DNA of 10,935 nt from an uncultured Streptococcus sp. (GTDB taxonomy: Bacteria; Bacillota; Bacilli; Lactobacillales; Streptococcaceae). A program made the position numbers and the translations under genes. The notes beneath the pieces were generated by a model, which saw only the letters and a program-made list of their open reading frames with translations, was not told the DNA's origin and did not search any database. This document shows positions 1-5,761 of this stretch, in pieces. Where the stretch lies: assembly GCA_902480035.1 (NCBI GenBank), contig CABSRC010000051.1:1-10935 (forward strand). The letters are read 5' to 3'. How positions within the stretch are numbered: position 1 is the stretch's first letter; every line of letters begins with the position of its first letter.

Positions 1-125
1 CGCACAGTTGAGTAGGGCTGTAAAAGCTGATGAAATCAGCGTAGTAGAGCCCACTCAACCACTGCGTCTTGCTCGACAATCCAAAAATAATTGAGAGGCT
101 AGGACTTTTGTCCCAGCCTCTTTTT
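1..125 (+). repeat. Composite intergenic repeat, copy 1 (cut by window edge)
   Basis: Positions 1-119 match 5515-5633 with only four differences (positions 39, 40, 88 and 93). The copy consists of a long hairpin (1-66) and an intrinsic terminator (95-125). Hairpin arms are CGCA 1-4 with TGCG 63-66, GTTGAGT 7-13 with ACTCAAC 53-59, GGGCT 15-19 with AGCCC 48-52, and GCTGAT 26-31 with ATCAGC 35-40. Copy 2 has an extra 5' hairpin, so the missing part of this copy probably lies upstream of the window. No ORF in it looks real. It sits between an unseen upstream gene and the convergent end of pepT. I recall similar sequences scattered through genomes of the mitis/sanguinis group, but that is memory and not a search result. 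Confidence 0.85.
95..125 (+). terminator. Intrinsic terminator, also faces the pepT end
   Basis: The 11-bp arms at 95-105 and 110-120 pair with one A/C mismatch around a TTTT loop and are followed by five T. It would end plus-strand transcription arriving from upstream. Read on the minus strand the same hairpin lies just past the pepT stop (131), but its T-run there is broken, so bidirectional action is possible and less certain. Confidence 0.75.
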
Positions 126-130
126 GTTTC

Positions 131-1351
131 TTATTTTTTGGTCACAATACCGATAATGGTATCAACTGCTCGTTCCATGGTTTGGAGACTTACGTATTCA
201 AAGCGACCATGCATGTTTTCGCCACCGGCAAAGATATTTGGTGTTGGAATCCCCATAAAGGAAATTTTAGATCCATCTGTACCACCACGGATCGGTTCAA
301 TGATTGGAGTGATTCCAAGATCTTCCATGACTTCCTTAGCAAGAGTAATCGGCGTCATATCTTTTTCAATCACTTGCTTCATGTTGTAATACTGATCTTT
401 GAGGGTGAGGAGAATGCGTTCGCTACCGAGCTCCGCATTCATCTGATCGGCAATAGATTTCATGAGATCTTTGCGTTTCTCGAAGCTTTCAGTTTCAAAG
501 TCCCGAATGATGTAGCTGGCACTTGCTTCCTCTACAGTTCCATCGATGTTCATCAAGTGGTAGAAGCCTTCATAGCCTTCGGTTAATTCTGGACGTGCTC
601 CTTCAGGGAGTTTGTTATGGAAATCAATGGCCAATTGAAGAGCGTTGATCATTTGACCTTTGGCTGTACCTGGGTGGACATTGCGTCCTTTGAAGGTGAT
701 TTCAGCCCCAGCTGCTGAGAAGGTTTCGTATTGAAGCTCTCCAAGAGGACCACCATCGACAGTATAGGCAAAATCTACATCGAAATCCTCTGCATCAAAT
801 TGATCTGCGCCGACTCCGATTTCTTCATCTGGACCAAAACCGACACGGATTTCTCCGTGTTTGATTTCAGGATGAGCTGTCAGGTATTCAATAGCTGTCA
901 TGATTTCAGCGATACCTGACTTATCGTCTGCACCCAGAAGAGTAGTACCGTCAGTTGTGATCAAGGTTTGTCCCTTGTAGTTGTTCAAATGAGCAAAATC
1001 AGCTGGATCGAGTGTGAAACCAGAGTCACCAAGGGTAATGACACCCCCATCATAATTCTCAACGATTTGTGGATTGACATTTTCGGCATTGAAGTCAGCG
1101 GTATCCATGTGAGAGATAAATCCAATCTTGCGTGTAAAGCTTGGATCATTAGCTGGAAGTGTTCCAATAGCATAACCGTTTGGTAAATAGTAGACGTTTT
1201 GAAGACCCACGCGTTTCATCTCAGGAATCAAGACGTTTGTTGCAAAATCAACTTGTGATTGGGTACTTGGAGTGGTTATAGAATTTTCGTCTGAACGTGT
1301 GTTAACCTTTACATAGGTAATAAAACGGTCCAACAAATTTTGGTATTTCAT
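131..1351 (-). CDS. pepT: Peptidase T (tripeptide aminopeptidase, M20B)
   Basis: Cytosolic dizinc aminopeptidase that removes the N-terminal residue from tripeptides, a late step in using imported peptides. The product is 406 aa, the normal family length. Visible M20 residues are the HMDT zinc motif (H81, D83), the bridging Asp in GADD (D142), the catalytic pair in PDEEIG (E176/E177), D199 in TVDGG and H381 in NMHGR. All the metal and catalytic positions known from Salmonella PepT are therefore present. An ATG lies two codons upstream at 1357, but it is only 1 nt from the AGGAG (1363-1359). The ATG at 1351 is 7 nt away and gives the usual MKYQ start, so I chose it. It is the last gene of a three-gene minus-strand operon, 2 nt after the HAD stop, with no promoter of its own visible. 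Confidence 0.97.
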   Translation of the reverse strand: MKYQNLLDRFITYVKVNTRSDENSITTPSTQSQVDFATNVLIPEMKRVGLQNVYYLPNGYAIGTLPANDPSFTRKIGFISHMDTADFNAENVNPQIVENYDGGVITLGDSGFTLDPADFAHLNNYKGQTLITTDGTTLLGADDKSGIAEIMTAIEYLTAHPEIKHGEIRVGFGPDEEIGVGADQFDAEDFDVDFAYTVDGGPLGELQYETFSAAGAEITFKGRNVHPGTAKGQMINALQLAIDFHNKLPEGARPELTEGYEGFYHLMNIDGTVEEASASYIIRDFETESFEKRKDLMKSIADQMNAELGSERILLTLKDQYYNMKQVIEKDMTPITLAKEVMEDLGITPIIEPIRGGTDGSKISFMGIPTPNIFAGGENMHGRFEYVSLQTMERAVDTIIGIVTKK

Positions 1352-1353
1352 GA

Positions 1354-2175
1354 TCATTCTCCTTTTTCAGATTCAATTAATTTGTGAATAGCATGGGCCA
1401 CGCCATCCTCATCATTGGTTAGGGTGATGAAGTCTGCGATTTCCTTGACAGCAGCATTGCCATTTCCCATAGCGACGCTGTAACCAGCAAAACGTAGCAT
1501 TTCAAGGTCATTATTGGCATCTCCAAGAGCCATGACCTGGTCTCTCCGGTAGCCTAATGTTTGACTTAATGCTTGAAGAGCAGAAGCCTTGCTCGCGCCT
1601 TTTGGAAGGATTTCAAACAAGATATCCTGTGAGCGTACGGTATTAAAATCGGCCTCTAATGCAGCCTCGTGCTGAGCTTGGAAGTCATCAATATCAGAAG
1701 GATCTCCTACATACATGGCTTGAAAAATAGGAACAAAGTTGGGCAGATCTTCTTCTGAGACAGGTGTCGGTTTACTATTAACAATGCCCGCATCCATCGT
1801 GACAAGTTCACTGGCTTCAGGTGCAACCACTAGGTAGTGAACCATATCAAATAAGGTTAGCTGGACGTCTGTATCTTCCGTCAAAACTTGCAACCGGTGC
1901 ATGTCCTCAAGGCTCAATTCTTCCTTGCCAATGATTTCCCAATTCTTAGTCGACAAGGTTGTACACCCGTTATTGATAATCATATAGTAGTTACCATCAG
2001 GTAGTCCAATCTCTTCAAAGATAGGACGTACACCTGCTAAGGGGCGCCCTGTACAGATCACAATGTCATAACCGGCTTCATGGGCCCGGTGAAGAGCTTC
2101 AATATTGCCTGTAGATAAAGATTTATCCTCATGCAAGAGGGTTCCATCCAAGTCAATCGCGATTAATTGAATCAT
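1354..2175 (-). CDS. Cof-type HAD-superfamily phosphatase
   Basis: Predicted cytosolic Mg-dependent phosphatase of the Cof/YidA (HAD IIB) type, a family that acts on sugar phosphates, FMN or related small phosphates; the substrate cannot be told from sequence. The 273-aa product has the full catalytic set: DLDGTL with D8 (nucleophile) and D10, T42 of CTGRP, K196 of the GASK segment, and GDANND at 218-223. The IIB cap lies between the second and third motifs, roughly residues 80-190. A GGAGG (2187-2183) sits 7 nt before the ATG. The start overlaps the regulator stop as ATGA (2175-2172), so translational coupling is likely. pepT follows after 2 nt. It is probably expressed from the promoter ahead of the regulator gene. 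Confidence 0.93.
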   Translation of the reverse strand: MIQLIAIDLDGTLLHEDKSLSTGNIEALHRAHEAGYDIVICTGRPLAGVRPIFEEIGLPDGNYYMIINNGCTTLSTKNWEIIGKEELSLEDMHRLQVLTEDTDVQLTLFDMVHYLVVAPEASELVTMDAGIVNSKPTPVSEEDLPNFVPIFQAMYVGDPSDIDDFQAQHEAALEADFNTVRSQDILFEILPKGASKASALQALSQTLGYRRDQVMALGDANNDLEMLRFAGYSVAMGNGNAAVKEIADFITLTNDEDGVAHAIHKLIESEKGE

Positions 2176-2927
2176 TTGATTTCCTCCAAATCAAGAGGAA
2201 CAAAGCCATCAATCACTTTTCCAATCACCCCAGGTTCCTCATCTAGTGGAATGATTTGATCACTATATTTCTTATTGAGGGAAACCAGTCGAATACCGTT
2301 GGCCTCACGAAAGACACGTTTGATCAACGTTTGCCCATCAAAATCAATGGCATAAATCGCCCCTGCTTGATCATAATAGGTTTGCTTGATTAAGACAACG
2401 GCCCCTTTTTCGTATTTAGGCTCGAGGGAATCCGTATGAATCCAAAAAGCCAAATCGTAAGGGATCTTTTGATCAAACCAGACAATATCAGCTTGCTTTT
2501 GATTTTGGTAAGCAGCAAAAGAATCATAGACAGAATACGAGTGGTATTGCTTTTCAATCTTCTGTCTTTCTTTTTGATGGGTCAAGAGACTCTTTCCATA
2601 AGAAAGAAGATTTTCTTGATTTCCTTCATCGAGCTGTTTATACAATCGTTCAATCTCTGAATCAATGACCACAAAATCATTGCGCAATCGAGGATCAATT
2701 TCAGCAACTGCTACCTGGAAAAAGGCTGCAATCTTCTCTAAATTTTCGGGAACAGGAAGAGAAGTTCCTTTTACATATCCAGTCAGGGTACTTGCAGGGA
2801 TTCCAGTAATACGAGATAATTCGATCTGCTTTTTTCCTTGTTCTTTCAGTAATTCTCTGATTTTTTCCGATATAATCCGTAATGCCTCTTTGTCTTGAGG
2901 GCTCGCTTTTCCACGACCTCTGGCCAA
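2172..2927 (-). CDS. XRE-family repressor with S24 (LexA/CI-like) domain
   Basis: Predicted DNA-binding repressor of 251 aa. Residues about 17-74 form a Cro/CI helix-turn-helix, and about 130-245 resemble the S24 self-cleaving domain of LexA, CI and lactococcal HdiR. The Ser nucleophile is visible in HTDSLEP (S167) and the general-base Lys in TLIKR (K203). The usual Ala-Gly cleavage site appears to read Ala-Tyr (A139-Y140) in VYDSFAAY. Start: a GTG at 2936 falls inside the AAGGAGG (2942-2936) and cannot be used with it; the in-frame TTG at 2927 is 8 nt downstream and gives MARGRGK, so I chose it. First gene of the operon with the HAD phosphatase and pepT, and divergent from a GNAT gene. Autoregulation is likely but inferred. 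Being HdiR itself is a possibility, not a firm call. Confidence 0.88.
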   Translation of the reverse strand: MARGRGKASPQDKEALRIISEKIRELLKEQGKKQIELSRITGIPASTLTGYVKGTSLPVPENLEKIAAFFQVAVAEIDPRLRNDFVVIDSEIERLYKQLDEGNQENLLSYGKSLLTHQKERQKIEKQYHSYSVYDSFAAYQNQKQADIVWFDQKIPYDLAFWIHTDSLEPKYEKGAVVLIKQTYYDQAGAIYAIDFDGQTLIKRVFREANGIRLVSLNKKYSDQIIPLDEEPGVIGKVIDGFVPLDLEEIK

Positions 2928-2957
2928 CGTACTCACCTCCTTGTATTTACCCTTACT

Positions 2958-2986
2958 ATTATAATGAATTAAATCGAAAAAGTAAA
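2958..2986 (-). promoter_or_regulatory. Candidate promoter of the regulator-HAD-pepT operon
   Basis: On the minus strand a -35-like TTTACT (2986-2981) is followed after 17 nt by a perfect TATAAT (2963-2958). This lies 16 nt before the AAGGAGG of the regulator gene, giving a short leader. The -35 is 4/6 to consensus. A 7-bp inverted repeat, TATTTAC 2944-2950 and GTAAATA 2982-2988, brackets the -10 and could be an operator. Confidence 0.6.
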
Positions 2987-3064
2987 TAGAAATCCCTGAG
3001 AAATGCGAAAAAAGATTAATTTGATCTAAATCGGATTTTCTTTTTAAATTTTATTTGGTATTCC

Positions 3065-3093
3065 TTTACTTTTTGAGGAAAAAGGTCTAAGAT
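3065..3093 (+). promoter_or_regulatory. Candidate promoter of the GNAT gene
   Basis: TTTACT (3065-3070) and TAAGAT (3088-3093) are separated by 17 nt, each 4/6 to consensus. The -35 starts the same 10-mer, TTTACTTTTT, as the -35 of the divergent promoter on the other strand. This suggests a shared regulator site but does not prove it. Confidence 0.42.
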
Positions 3094-3122
3094 AAAAGCA
3101 AAGAGTTCATGGAGGTGGAGCT

Positions 3123-3560
3123 ATGATTCGTACTGTTCAAGTCAAAGATGCAGGTCAAATTAGAGATTTATGTCACCAAGCATTGGGGTATGATTCGACC
3201 CTGGAGAAAGTGGCAGCTCAGATTGATAAATTTAATTCGCCAGATTCGGATCATTTTTGCTTTGTTTATGAAGAGGACCAAACAGGAAATATTCTTGGTT
3301 ATGTGGAAGCGGAAGTCTATGAAAGCCTCTATAGTGACGCTGGCCTAAATATTTTAGGGCTTGCGGTTTTTCCATCTGCTCAAGGACGTGGGATCGGTCG
3401 CCAATTGATGGAACGAGTTGAAGAACTTGCCAAAAGCAAGCATTATGCTTTTATCCGTTTAAATTCAGCCTTTCATCGAAAAGAAGCTCATCTCTTTTAC
3501 GAACGAATAGGCTATGAGGGTAATAAAACGCAGAAGCGATTTTTGAAAATAATGAATTAA
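3123..3560 (+). CDS. GNAT-family N-acetyltransferase
   Basis: Predicted acetyl-CoA-dependent acetyltransferase of 145 aa, one typical GNAT domain. The acetyl-CoA pyrophosphate loop is QGRGIG at residues 87-92, preceded by the beta-4 strand ILGLAVFP. The C-terminal part carries HLFYERIGY, where Y126 is in the place of the usual general acid. The acceptor substrate is unknown; this family acetylates amines on small molecules or proteins. The ATG has GGAGG (3111-3115) 7 nt upstream. The gene stands alone, divergent from the S24 regulator operon and closed by its own terminator, so it may be under that regulator. Confidence 0.9.
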   Translation: MIRTVQVKDAGQIRDLCHQALGYDSTLEKVAAQIDKFNSPDSDHFCFVYEEDQTGNILGYVEAEVYESLYSDAGLNILGLAVFPSAQGRGIGRQLMERVEELAKSKHYAFIRLNSAFHRKEAHLFYERIGYEGNKTQKRFLKIMN

Positions 3561-3584
3561 GATAGGCAAAGGCCTATCTTTTTT
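3559..3584 (+). terminator. Intrinsic terminator after the GNAT gene
   Basis: A perfect 9-bp stem, AAGATAGGC 3559-3567 with GCCTATCTT 3572-3580, has a 4-nt loop and a run of six T (3579-3584). Its first arm uses the last two bases of the GNAT stop codon, and the lepA extended -10 begins at its last T. Confidence 0.88.
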
Positions 3585-3592
3585 GTTATAAT
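3563..3592 (+). promoter_or_regulatory. Promoter of lepA (extended -10)
   Basis: A perfect TATAAT at 3587-3592 is preceded by TG one base upstream (TGTTATAAT, 3584-3592), the extended -10 form. A weak -35, TAGGCA (3563-3568, 4/6), lies 18 nt upstream inside the terminator stem. Transcription should start near 3599, about 28 nt before the lepA ATG. Confidence 0.68.
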
Positions 3593-3626
3593 GAAGAGTA
3601 CGATTAAATTTACTAGGAAGATGATT

Positions 3627-5453
3627 ATGCCAAATTTTGAAGAATTAAAAAAACGACAAGAGAAGATTCGGAACTTCTCGATCATCGCCCATATTGACCA
3701 CGGAAAGTCAACCTTGGCCGATCGAATCTTAGAAAAAACCGAAACCGTGTCTAGTAGGGAGATGCAAGCCCAACTCTTAGATAGTATGGACCTGGAACGG
3801 GAACGTGGGATTACCATTAAGCTTAATGCCATCGAGTTAAACTACACGGCTAAAGATGGGGAAACCTATATCTTCCACTTGATTGACACACCAGGACACG
3901 TGGACTTTACCTATGAGGTTTCGCGTTCACTTGCTGCCTGTGAGGGAGCCATTCTCGTAGTGGATGCCGCTCAAGGGATTGAAGCCCAGACTCTAGCCAA
4001 CGTTTACTTAGCGCTGGACAATGATTTGGAAATCCTGCCAGTTATCAATAAAATCGACTTGCCAGCAGCAGATCCAGAACGTGTGCGCACAGAAGTAGAA
4101 GATGTCATCGGCTTGGATGCTAGTGAAGCTGTCCTAGCCTCTGCCAAGGCTGGTATTGGGATTGAAGAAATTTTGGAGCAGATCGTTGAGAAGGTTCCTG
4201 CTCCGACTGGTGATGTTGAAGCCCCTCTTCAAGCCTTGATCTTTGACTCTGTTTATGATGCCTATCGTGGGGTGATTCTTCAGGTTCGAGTGGTCAATGG
4301 AATGGTCAAACCAGGCGATAAGATCCAGCTCATGAGCAATGGCAAGACCTTTGATGTCACAGAAGTTGGGATCTTTACTCCTAAAGCAGTCGGTCGTGAT
4401 TTCCTGGCAACGGGAGACGTTGGCTATATTGCGGCCTCTATCAAGACTGTTGCGGATACCCGTGTCGGGGATACGGTGACCCTAGCGACCAATCCAGCAA
4501 GTGAGCCACTACATGGATACAAGCAAATGAATCCAATGGTCTTTGCTGGTCTTTACCCGATTGAATCCAACAAATACAATGATCTTCGTGAAGCTTTAGA
4601 AAAATTGCAATTGAATGACGCCAGTCTTCAATTTGAACCGGAAACTTCTCAAGCCCTCGGTTTTGGTTTCCGTTGTGGTTTCTTGGGTCTTCTTCATATG
4701 GACGTTATCCAGGAGCGCTTGGAGCGTGAGTTCAACATTGACTTGATCATGACAGCACCGTCTGTTATTTACAAGGTCAATTTGACAGATGGAGAAGCAC
4801 TGGATGTCTCCAACCCTTCTGAGTTTCCAGATCCAACCAAGATCGCTTCAATTGAAGAACCGTATGTCAAAGCGCAAATCATGGTGCCACAAGAGTTTGT
4901 CGGGGCTGTCATGGAACTGGCTCAACGCAAACGTGGGGACTTTGTGACCATGGATTACATCGATGAAAATCGGGTGAATGTCATCTATCAAATCCCACTA
5001 GCGGAAATTGTCTTTGATTTCTTTGATAAATTGAAATCCTCTACTCGAGGCTATGCGAGCTTTGACTATGAGTTGTCTGAATATCGTCCTTCTAAATTGG
5101 TCAAAATGGATATCCTTCTTAATGGGGATACTGTCGATGCCCTCAGCTTTATCGTTCACAAGGACTTTGCCTATGAACGTGGTAAGTTGATCGTTGAGAA
5201 GCTCAAGAAGATTATCCCTCGTCAACAGTTTGAAGTGCCTATCCAAGCAGCGATCGGTCATAAGATCGTGGCCCGTACAGATATCAAGGCCCTTCGTAAG
5301 AATGTCTTGGCCAAGTGTTATGGTGGGGACGTCTCACGGAAACGCAAGCTTCTTGAAAAGCAAAAAGCTGGTAAGAAACGGATGAAGGCCATTGGATCTG
5401 TAGAAGTACCACAGGAAGCCTTCTTATCTGTCTTGTCAATGGACGAAGAATAA
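3627..5453 (+). CDS. lepA: Elongation factor 4 (LepA) GTPase
   Basis: Ribosome-binding translational GTPase, 608 aa, that can back-translocate or remodel stalled ribosomes and helps ribosome assembly and function under stress. GTPase motifs: G1 AHIDHGKS (21-28), switch region around GITIK (61-65), G3 DTPGH (87-91), G4 NKID (141-144) and G5 SAK (172-174). The EF-G-like domains II, III and V follow, and the LepA-specific C-terminal domain (AIGHKIVARTDIKALRKNV, later lysine-rich) is intact. The longest frame begins at 3591, but that ATG lies in the -10 box, and the ATG at 3621 directly abuts the AGGAAG. The ATG at 3627 is 8 nt after AGGA (3615-3618) and gives MPNFEELKKRQ, matching the family. 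Transcribed alone, ending in the composite repeat terminator. Confidence 0.98.
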   Translation: MPNFEELKKRQEKIRNFSIIAHIDHGKSTLADRILEKTETVSSREMQAQLLDSMDLERERGITIKLNAIELNYTAKDGETYIFHLIDTPGHVDFTYEVSRSLAACEGAILVVDAAQGIEAQTLANVYLALDNDLEILPVINKIDLPAADPERVRTEVEDVIGLDASEAVLASAKAGIGIEEILEQIVEKVPAPTGDVEAPLQALIFDSVYDAYRGVILQVRVVNGMVKPGDKIQLMSNGKTFDVTEVGIFTPKAVGRDFLATGDVGYIAASIKTVADTRVGDTVTLATNPASEPLHGYKQMNPMVFAGLYPIESNKYNDLREALEKLQLNDASLQFEPETSQALGFGFRCGFLGLLHMDVIQERLEREFNIDLIMTAPSVIYKVNLTDGEALDVSNPSEFPDPTKIASIEEPYVKAQIMVPQEFVGAVMELAQRKRGDFVTMDYIDENRVNVIYQIPLAEIVFDFFDKLKSSTRGYASFDYELSEYRPSKLVKMDILLNGDTVDALSFIVHKDFAYERGKLIVEKLKKIIPRQQFEVPIQAAIGHKIVARTDIKALRKNVLAKCYGGDVSRKRKLLEKQKAGKKRMKAIGSVEVPQEAFLSVLSMDEE

Positions 5454-5463
5454 CATTTAGAGA

Positions 5464-5511
5464 GTGGGACAGAAATCGGTAATTCGTTAGAATTCGATTT
5501 CGTCGTCCCAC
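5464..5511 (+). other. Nested 48-nt stem-loop at the 5' end of the repeat
   Basis: Three paired blocks nest in order: GTGGGAC 5464-5470 with GTCCCAC 5505-5511, GAAATCG 5472-5478 with CGATTTC 5495-5501, and AATTC 5481-5485 with GAATT 5490-5494. The loop is GTTA, and only short bulges separate the blocks. There is no T-run, so it is not a terminator. It begins 10 nt after the lepA stop and would form the 3' end structure of the lepA mRNA. Confidence 0.8.
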
Positions 5512-5608
5512 CTCCGCACAGTTGAGTAGGGCTGTAAAAGCTGATGAAATCAATGTAGTAGAGCCCACTCAACCACTGCGTCTTGCTCGACAATCCAAAA
5601 ACAATTAA

Positions 5609-5640
5609 GAGGCTAGGACTTTTGTCCCAGCCTTTTGTTT
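5609..5640 (+). terminator. Intrinsic terminator of lepA (within the repeat)
   Basis: GGCT 5611-5614 pairs with AGCC 5629-5632 and GGAC 5616-5619 with GTCC 5624-5627, around a TTTT loop and one A/C mismatch. T-rich sequence follows (5633-5640). It is the same terminator as at 95-125, with one outer G-C pair weakened to G-T. Confidence 0.78.
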
Positions 5641-5700
5641 TAGGCTTGAAAAAAATGAACTGAATTAGAAAGGTTCCATCAGATGTGACACTTATCCTAT

Positions 5701-5728
5701 TTTAAAATACCCACTTTCATGGTAGACT
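5701..5728 (+). promoter_or_regulatory. Candidate promoter of the lipoprotein gene
   Basis: An extended -10, TGGTAGACT (5720-5728, hexamer 4/6), has TTTAAA (5701-5706, 4/6) 16 nt upstream. A GTGACA at 5685-5690 is a better -35 hexamer, but no -10 is properly spaced from it. The call rests on position and the TG motif. Confidence 0.42.
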
Positions 5729-5735
5729 AGAAGAA

Positions 5736-5749
5736 AGAAAACGTTCTCA
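5736..5749 (+). promoter_or_regulatory. CcpA cre-like operator
   Basis: AGAAAACGTTCTCA matches the cre consensus TGWAARCGYTWNCW at 12 of 14 positions, including the central CG, and is close to palindromic. It lies between the probable -10 and the GGAGG of the lipoprotein gene, a place where bound CcpA would block transcription. Binding is inferred. Confidence 0.5.
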
Positions 5750-5761
5750 AGGAGGTTGAGC

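Larger units (their letters stand above)
5461..5640 (+). repeat. Composite intergenic repeat, copy 2 (full length)
   Basis: Full form of the repeat seen at 1-125, same orientation. It has three structured parts: a nested 5' hairpin (5464-5511), a 66-nt hairpin (5515-5580) and an intrinsic terminator (5609-5637). The 5515-5633 section matches 1-119 at 115 of 119 positions. The change at 5553-5554 (AT for GC) weakens the inner GCTGAT stem, while the outer stems are unchanged. The outer edges carry TGGGAC (5465-5470) and its complement GTCCCA (5624-5629), a possible short terminal inverted repeat. No protein is convincing in it. With 5641-5761 it makes up the 308-bp gap between lepA and the lipoprotein gene. 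Confidence 0.87.

Noticed and set aside
182..586. Plus-strand open frame of 134 codons
   Set aside because: It lies wholly inside pepT on the opposite strand, has no ribosome binding site and encodes no recognisable domain.
2172..2936. Prophage remnant suggested by the CI-like repressor
   Set aside because: The neighbours are a HAD phosphatase, pepT and a GNAT gene. No integrase, Cro, attachment site or phage gene is visible.
3591..3626. Longer lepA start adding 12 residues
   Set aside because: The first ATG is inside the -10 box and upstream of the expected transcription start. The family begins near MPNFEELKKRQ.
5464..5511. Possible CRISPR repeat or riboswitch
   Set aside because: There is a single palindrome and no spaced repeat array, and no known riboswitch core such as a T-box, TPP or purine element could be read in it.
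5515..5580. tRNA-like fold in the 66-nt hairpin
   Set aside because: It has no cloverleaf arms, TPsiC-like GTTCGA or CCA end. It is one long interrupted stem.
5284..5593. Minus-strand frames over the lepA end and the repeat
   Set aside because: They run through hairpin DNA and the back of lepA. Their composition follows the inverted repeats and no initiation signal is present.
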